From NCBI GenBank assembly GCA_019408975.1, contig DXVA01000136.1, positions 1 to 11,120 on the forward strand: a stretch of 11,120 nt of DNA, in the 5' to 3' direction. Both the position numbers and the translations under genes were made by a program. This document shows, piece by piece, positions 7,789 to 11,120 of this stretch; position 1 is the stretch's first letter; every line of letters starts with the position of its first letter. The notes below the pieces were generated by a model, which had not been told where the DNA came from, searched no databases, and saw only the letters and a program-made list of their open reading frames with translations. The DNA comes from Lentisphaeria bacterium (GTDB taxonomy: Bacteria; Verrucomicrobiota; Lentisphaeria; Victivallales; UBA1829).

Positions 7789-7796
7789 AAGGAGGG
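7789..7796 (+). promoter_or_regulatory. Ribosome binding site of the tail fibre gene
   Basis: AAGGAGGG is a strong Shine-Dalgarno site. It lies 8 bases before the ATG at 7805, against only 3 bases before the ATG at 7800, and so decides the start at 7805. The ATG at 7800 opens a two-codon reading frame (ATGAGATGA) that overlaps the real start. Confidence 0.8.
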
Positions 7797-7804
7797 ATTA
7801 TGAG

Positions 7805-9790
7805 ATGACAGTGGAAAGCATGGATTGCAGGGCAAGGTATGCGACGGATGGAGTGCAGAAGACATTTCCCGTGGTGTTCCGTTTCCTGCGGGCGGGAGAT
7901 CTGGGAGTTTATTGGGCTGAAAACTCGCAAATCGAAAACGTAAAATATGAACTGAACAAAGATTATACCGTTGCCGGGAATGACGGCAGCTTTGAAAACG
8001 GCGGGACGGTAACCTTTGCAACGGCTCCTCCGGCGGGACGTCTGGCAATCCGGCGCGAAATACCTTATACGCAGGAAAGCAATTATACGCCAAACGGCGA
8101 CATACCGGCAGAAACGTTGGAAGGAAATCTTGACAAGGCTGTCATGCTGATACAGCAGCTGAAGGAGGAGCTGGAACGGTGCATCAAGGTCGCAATCGCA
8201 AGTGGGGAATCGCCGGAGGCATTGCTGAAATCCATTTTCATGGCGAAGGATTCGGCACTCACCGCCGCGCAGGCTTCGGCGAACTCTGCAGAGAACTCTG
8301 CGGCAATCTATGCGCAGATGGCGTGGATATGGACGGAAATCACCGGAGACGACACGCTGTTCGAGAAGGCGTTCATCACGGCAAAGGACGCCGCTGAAGC
8401 CACAGGCGCAATCGACACCGCCGCAGAAGCCGCGAAAGCAGGAATCAATGAAGCGAGTCAAGCCGCCCTGAATCATGCGCTGGCTGAAGTCAAGGAGGCG
8501 AAGGAATCCAGTCTGGACGCACTCGAAACCGCAACGGGTTCCGCAAACGCCGCAATCGACCTGAAAATCTCCGAAGCAATCGGCGCGGACGGAACCCTGA
8601 CCGTGATGAAGGACGCTGCGGAACAGGCTCTCGCGGACGCACAGGCAAGTTCGGAATCCATTCAGGCTTCCATGAATGCGGCAAAGGACGTCGTTGATTC
8701 TGCCGTAGCGGGGGCTTTGCAGCGCGCGGAGGAAGCGCTTGACCGCGGGGAGGAAGTGGAGCAAGGCGTGCTGACGGCTCTGCAACAGGCGCAGAATGCC
8801 GCAAGCAGTGCCAGCAGTTCTCTGACATCGGCTCTTGCACAGGCGCAGGCGGCGGCTGATGCGAAGGTCGCCGCTGAATCTGCACAGGCGGCGGCTGAAG
8901 CGGCGGCGGGAGAAGCGGGTTCGCTGGTGAATGCTTCGGTGACTGCTCACAACAATAACACAGCCGCGCATCCCGCGATTCAGAATAAGTTCGCCTCTTA
9001 TCTTCCCCTTGCGGGCGGGACGATGACGGGTGCCATCAAGCGGAACGGGGCGGCAATACATAATCCGACTGCCGCAGGATATATCGAACTTGTTGGCGAT
9101 TCAGGCGGTAACAACGCTCAGGGCGGGGTGCTGATACTGTATGACAAGGCGAATACATCATATCCGGGCGGCTTTTTATTGCGCTCAGGCAACGCATCGG
9201 CTTACGCGGATTTGCGCGGAACGCCGGACGGAAAGCTCACGTGGAAGGGAAGCGCCATTCTCCGAAGCTATTTCGCTCATGCGAACAATCTGAACACGAT
9301 CAAACTGTACAGCGGCCAGAATTATCTGCAAGGCGGCTATCTGGAAATGATCGGCACAGGCGTTGCAGAGAATGGTGGAGAATTCCGCATCGGAGCATCC
9401 AACGGAACGACATCTCATCAGCTGCGCGGAACGCCTGACGGACAACTCATGTGGGACGGCAAGACAATCCTGAACGACTCCAACGACGGAGTCGCAACCA
9501 CGCACACCGCAGGCACGGGGACGACCTTCGTCTGGTATCGGAAATTCACGTCCGGATGGGTTGAACAGGGCGGGTATGTCGGAGCATCAGCGGACAGCGT
9601 TACGTTTCCCGTGGCGTTTGCCGATACAAATTACTGTCTGCTCCGGACACGGTATACTCAAGTCGGAAATGACATCAGTGATCACTGCCAGAATATTTCA
9701 ACGCGTTCTGCCACAGGTTTTACAATCAACCCCACCTATGCGCCGACCCACGGTTCGTGGTGGTTCGCCTGCGGACAGGCTGCGAGCTAA
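7805..9790 (+). CDS. Phage tail fibre protein with T7 gp17-like N-terminus
   Basis: A 661-residue receptor-binding fibre. Residues 1-118 resemble the T7 gp17 virion-attachment domain: a Y-A-T-D-G-V-Q-K-T-F start, K-D-Y-T-V, T-V-T-F-A-T-A-P-P-A-G, then I-R-R-E-I-P-Y-T-Q and a helix with L-E-G-N-L-D-K-A. Residues about 150-380 are very rich in alanine, serine and glutamate, consistent with a trimeric coiled-coil shaft. L-P-L-A-G-G-T-M-T-G at 400-409 is a motif common in fibres. Two related modules follow, each ending in L-R-G-T-P-D-G (470-476 and 540-546). From about 575, the G-W-V-E-Q-G-G-Y and V-T-F-P-V-A-F pattern through W-W-F-A-C-G fits the gp53-like fibre C-terminal domain. The attachment domain implies a short-tailed (T7-like) virion. 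Its own gap and strong ribosome site suggest high expression. Confidence 0.92.
   Translation: MTVESMDCRARYATDGVQKTFPVVFRFLRAGDLGVYWAENSQIENVKYELNKDYTVAGNDGSFENGGTVTFATAPPAGRLAIRREIPYTQESNYTPNGDIPAETLEGNLDKAVMLIQQLKEELERCIKVAIASGESPEALLKSIFMAKDSALTAAQASANSAENSAAIYAQMAWIWTEITGDDTLFEKAFITAKDAAEATGAIDTAAEAAKAGINEASQAALNHALAEVKEAKESSLDALETATGSANAAIDLKISEAIGADGTLTVMKDAAEQALADAQASSESIQASMNAAKDVVDSAVAGALQRAEEALDRGEEVEQGVLTALQQAQNAASSASSSLTSALAQAQAAADAKVAAESAQAAAEAAAGEAGSLVNASVTAHNNNTAAHPAIQNKFASYLPLAGGTMTGAIKRNGAAIHNPTAAGYIELVGDSGGNNAQGGVLILYDKANTSYPGGFLLRSGNASAYADLRGTPDGKLTWKGSAILRSYFAHANNLNTIKLYSGQNYLQGGYLEMIGTGVAENGGEFRIGASNGTTSHQLRGTPDGQLMWDGKTILNDSNDGVATTHTAGTGTTFVWYRKFTSGWVEQGGYVGASADSVTFPVAFADTNYCLLRTRYTQVGNDISDHCQNISTRSATGFTINPTYAPTHGSWWFACGQAAS
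9200..9487 (+). repeat. Duplicated module in the tail fibre
   Basis: The encoded L-R-G-T-P-D-G motif at residues 470-476 and 540-546 is followed in each copy by an L-x-W-x-G-x-x-I-L segment. The preceding residues also match loosely (G-Y-I-E-L-V-G at 425 and G-Y-L-E-M-I-G later). The period is 70 residues. Such repeats are common in fibre receptor regions and can recombine to change length or specificity. Confidence 0.7.
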
Positions 9791-9793
9791 TGT

Positions 9794-9821
9794 AGTGGTC
9801 AGGGGCTAGTGGGCAGTGGTT
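9794..9821 (+). repeat. AGT-type heptamer array after the tail fibre gene
   Basis: Four phased units: AGTGGTC, AGGGGCT, AGTGGGC, AGTGGTT. The array starts three bases after the stop codon at 9788-9790. It is not followed by an inverted (ACT-type) array, unlike the two larger gaps. Confidence 0.8.
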
Positions 9822-9843
9822 AAGGAAAAATCAAAAATCAAAC

Positions 9844-9850
9844 AGGGAGA
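9844..9850 (+). promoter_or_regulatory. Ribosome binding site of the CBM-like gene
   Basis: AGGGAGA ends 4 bases before the ATG at 9855. It decides this start over the in-frame GTG at 9816, which lies inside the heptamer array and has no ribosome site. Confidence 0.7.
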
Positions 9851-9854
9851 AGTC

Positions 9855-10484
9855 ATGTTAGGAACAAAAATTTACAAAACGGATTTGAAGGCGGCTGATG
9901 ATACGCCGGAAGAAAAGGAAAGAGCGGACGCGGTTCAGGCGCAATACGCGGAACTGGCGGTCTGGTGCACGGAAAACAACGCCACAATGGAAGATAAGGG
10001 CGAATACTACGAAGCCGTGGAACTGCCCGACCGCACAGAGGAAATCCTGAAAGCGCAGGCTTTGCGAAACGCAAAGGAAACGCTTGCCGAACTTCAGCGG
10101 GTTTCGACAGTCCGTTCCATCCCGCTTGAGGATGACGCGACGGCTCTGATTGTGGCTCCCGCGTGTCCCGAATGGACGGCGGGAACGCATTACGAGGCGG
10201 GAGATGTCGTCAATCATAACGGACAGGCTTACAGAGTCATACAGTCTGTGGACTCGCTGGAAAGTCAGCCCCCGGACGCGGAAGGAATGCTTGCGATCTA
10301 TCGTCCGCTCATGCCTGAACACGAAGGCACATTGGAAGACCCGATACCGTTTGTTTCGGGAATGGATGTCTACAACGGGAAATATTACAGTTACAGCAGT
10401 GCGGTTTATCTTGCGAAAGCTGATATGCTCCCCTGCACGTGGGCTCCGGGCACGGAAGGTCTGTGGCAATGGGAGCTGGTGTAA
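9855..10484 (+). CDS. Phage accessory protein with CBM5/12-like carbohydrate-binding module
   Basis: A 209-residue protein. Residues 1-90 are charged and helical, with an A-V-W-C-T-E-N-N motif often seen in small proteins next to gut-phage tail fibres; its function is unknown. Residues about 103-145 resemble the carbohydrate-binding module 5/12 (chitin-binding) fold: W107, Y113, G-D-V-V, N-G-Q-A-Y-R-V, then P-P-D. The C-terminal part (about 163-209), with V-Y-N-G-K-Y-Y-S-Y, C-T-W-A-P-G-T and a final W-Q-W, looks like a second, related module. Its place right after the tail fibre suggests an adsorption role, for instance a virion decoration or fibre-tip protein that binds surface glycans, or a chaperone-like accessory; this is inference. 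The final A of its TAA stop is also the first base of the octamer array that follows. Confidence 0.8.
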   Translation: MLGTKIYKTDLKAADDTPEEKERADAVQAQYAELAVWCTENNATMEDKGEYYEAVELPDRTEEILKAQALRNAKETLAELQRVSTVRSIPLEDDATALIVAPACPEWTAGTHYEAGDVVNHNGQAYRVIQSVDSLESQPPDAEGMLAIYRPLMPEHEGTLEDPIPFVSGMDVYNGKYYSYSSAVYLAKADMLPCTWAPGTEGLWQWELV

Positions 10485-10521
10485 GATTGCGAGATTGCGA
10501 AGTTGCGAGATAGCGAGATAG
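10484..10521 (+). repeat. Intergenic octamer array
   Basis: AGATTGCG twice, then AAGTTGCG, AGATAGCG and a partial AGATAG. The first base is the last base of the stop codon of the CBM-like gene. It is the same 8-mer family as the in-frame array at 2181-2220, and it passes directly into the 7-mer array that follows. Confidence 0.88.
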
Positions 10522-10582
10522 TGGCTAGTGGTTAGTGGTTAGTGGGCAGTTAAGAATTACTGATCACTGACAACTGATCACT
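10520..10582 (+). other. Inverted heptamer arrays forming a long stem (stem B)
   Basis: A left AGT-type array (10527-10550, units AGTGGTT twice, AGTGGGC and a trailing AGT) faces a right ACT-type array (10559-10582) across the 8-base loop TAAGAATT. Over 24 positions there are 18 Watson-Crick pairs, 4 G-U pairs and 2 G-A mismatches in a + strand transcript; T10526 and A10583 add one more pair. The gene-free gap 10485-10663 otherwise holds only repeats and an A-rich leader. Confidence 0.65.
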
Positions 10583-10623
10583 AAAAAGGGCGTAGCCCTT
10601 TCCTTCACTGATCACTGATCACT
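10559..10623 (+). repeat. 65-bp composite repeat, copy 2
   Basis: It matches copy 1 at 7694-7758 with three differences. Its hairpin is AAAGGGC (10585-10591), loop GTA, GCCCTTT (10595-10601). The stem base that makes a T-G pair in copy 1 makes a C-G pair here. The flanking ACTGATC array continues to 10637. Confidence 0.9.
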
Positions 10624-10663
10624 GACAACTGATCACTATAACAAAAGAAAGGGAAAACAACAA

Positions 10664-10891
10664 ATGAATTGGCTTGGTATTACGGAAGTGATGGCAAAGT
10701 TCCCGACAAGGGTGCTTGAGAAAGAAGACGGAACTATTTATCAGGGTTGGAAGTTTGGCGATCTCTACGCCGTCCAGAGAACCCGCAAACTGGAAGACGG
10801 AACGCTCGTAACGGAACGCACAGTCTCCCCGGTCGCATGGTCTGCGGTCGAAACCGCCACGTATGTGGAAGTGGATTACTTCAATAGTTAA
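10664..10891 (+). CDS. Small phage protein of unknown function
   Basis: A 75-residue protein that I do not recognise. A purine-rich AAAGGGA (10648-10654) lies 9 bases before the ATG. The sequence has an N-terminal M-N-W-L-G-I-T-E-V helix-like start and then alternating polar and hydrophobic stretches around E-D-G-T motifs (two: residues about 21-24 and 44-47), suggesting a small all-beta fold; there is no signal peptide or membrane segment. Its place between adsorption genes suggests a minor tail or virion component. The final codons AAT AGT TAA run into the AGTTAAG array, so the last serine codon and the stop are both supplied by the first repeat unit. Confidence 0.75.
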   Translation: MNWLGITEVMAKFPTRVLEKEDGTIYQGWKFGDLYAVQRTRKLEDGTLVTERTVSPVAWSAVETATYVEVDYFNS

Positions 10892-10920
10892 GAGTTAAGA
10901 GTTAAGAGTTAAGAGTTAAG
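10886..10920 (+). repeat. Perfect AGTTAAG heptamer array (five units)
   Basis: Five identical AGTTAAG units with no interruption, followed by AGTGCAG. The first unit lies in the coding frame of the 75-aa protein and contributes Ser-stop. The same unit occurs twice at 7624-7637 within the first gap's array. Confidence 0.95.
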
Positions 10921-10932
10921 AGTGCAGGAGTG

Positions 10933-10978
10933 TCCTTCCGGTCATTCCTGTCCTTCAAGTCTTTCACTCAAGGAAGGA
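10933..10978 (+). promoter_or_regulatory. Leader with ribosome site that can be paired upstream
   Basis: The ribosome site AGGAAGGA (10971-10978) lies 6 bases before the ATG at 10985. TCCTTCC at 10933-10939 is exactly complementary to GGAAGGA at 10972-10978, and TCCTTC at 10951-10956 is a second, closer complement to 10973-10978. Pairing would mask the ribosome site. This may simply follow from the GTCCTT-type repeat in this leader. Confidence 0.4.
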
Positions 10979-10984
10979 AAAACT

Positions 10985-11120
10985 ATGAAATTCAAATATG
11001 ACCCGATTCTCGGTCTCATCCGTCCTGAAGATGAATCTTCATCCTCCTCCGGTGGTGGAACCGATGGCGGCTCGACGGAGTATTACAAATGCGCATCGGT
11101 CGATACGTCCGCGAAGACAT
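10985..11120 (+). CDS. Start of a phage protein, truncated by the window end
   Basis: Only the first 45 codons are present and the frame is still open at the right edge. The product begins M-K-F-K-Y-D-P-I-L-G-L-I-R-P, then an acidic and serine/glycine-rich linker (five serines followed by G-G-G-T-D-G-G-S), then T-E-Y-Y-K-C-A-S-V. A short conserved head, flexible linker and beta-strand start is typical of small phage virion or fibre-associated proteins, but the family cannot be named from this fragment. Its ribosome site AGGAAGGA is well placed. Confidence 0.7.
   Translation, partial: MKFKYDPILGLIRPEDESSSSSGGGTDGGSTEYYKCASVDTSAKT

Noticed and set aside
7584..7804. CRISPR array
   Set aside because: Units are 7 bases in direct tandem with no unique spacers, and no cas gene is present.
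7754..9061. 435-codon minus-strand frame opposite the tail fibre gene
   Set aside because: It mirrors the alanine-rich shaft of the fibre, giving an Arg/Cys/Leu-rich product without domain signals; the + strand fibre is unambiguous.
9816..9854. GTG at 9816 as an upstream start of the CBM-like gene
   Set aside because: It lies in the heptamer array, lacks a ribosome site and would add a Lys-rich run; the ATG at 9855 has AGGGAGA at a fitting distance.
9500..10484. Diversity-generating retroelement target (variable repeat) in the fibre or CBM-like gene
   Set aside because: No template repeat, no reverse transcriptase and no adenine-specific variation can be seen in this window.

Overview
The window reads as the late structural (ejection and adsorption) region of a tailed phage or prophage, most likely podovirus-like. 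It contains one giant multidomain 'polyvalent' protein (2507 aa), a T7-type tail fibre, a small chitin-binding-module-like accessory protein, a 75-aa unknown protein, and the start of a further gene that runs off the right end. All genes are on the + strand. The order giant internal protein then tail fibre matches T7 gp16-gp17; the host is not shown directly. From memory only, the W-T-G-S variant of the ADP-ribosyltransferase domain and the intergenic repeats recall gut Lentisphaerota (Victivallis-like) prophages. This is a low-confidence guess.

The first 29 bases are not biological. They match the Illumina Nextera read-2 adapter tail plus the 19-bp Tn5 mosaic end, so the left end is an untrimmed contig end. 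Real sequence starts at about base 30, and the promoter and any upstream genes are missing.

Layout: 60-7583, giant protein with membrane-like N-terminal segments, a HEVAGH metallopeptidase domain, a barnase/EndoU/colicin/RelE-like (PBECR) nuclease-like segment, an ADP-ribosyltransferase-like domain, long coiled coils and a hydrophobic C-terminal domain. 7584-7804, a 221-bp repeat-filled gap. 7805-9790, tail fibre with a T7 gp17-like N-terminus, an alanine-rich coiled-coil shaft, duplicated receptor-region modules and a gp53-like C-terminus. 9791-9854, a short gap with a heptamer array. 9855-10484, CBM5/12-like protein. 10485-10663, a second repeat-filled gap. 10664-10891, the 75-aa protein. 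10892-10984, a repeat-derived leader. 10985 onward, the partial gene.

The least expected part is the repeat system. Every stop codon is followed, within 0 to 5 bases, by a tandem array of 7-mers or 8-mers. The 7-mer arrays start as AGT-N4 units and, in the two large gaps, switch to the reverse complement (ACTGATC), so the transcript can fold into long stems whose deviations are mostly G-U pairs on the + strand. A GGG/CCC mini-hairpin occurs three times with a covarying closing pair, and a 65-bp block is repeated in both large gaps with 62 identical positions. Two of these repeat types (the AGATTGCG octamer and the purine-rich leader-like sequence) also occur in frame inside the giant gene, exactly at domain junctions and each followed by a D-V-R-F-(S/A) motif. 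This suggests that domain linkers and gene spacers are made of the same repeat material, and it places a possible frame-shifting 8-bp repeat inside a toxin-domain protein.
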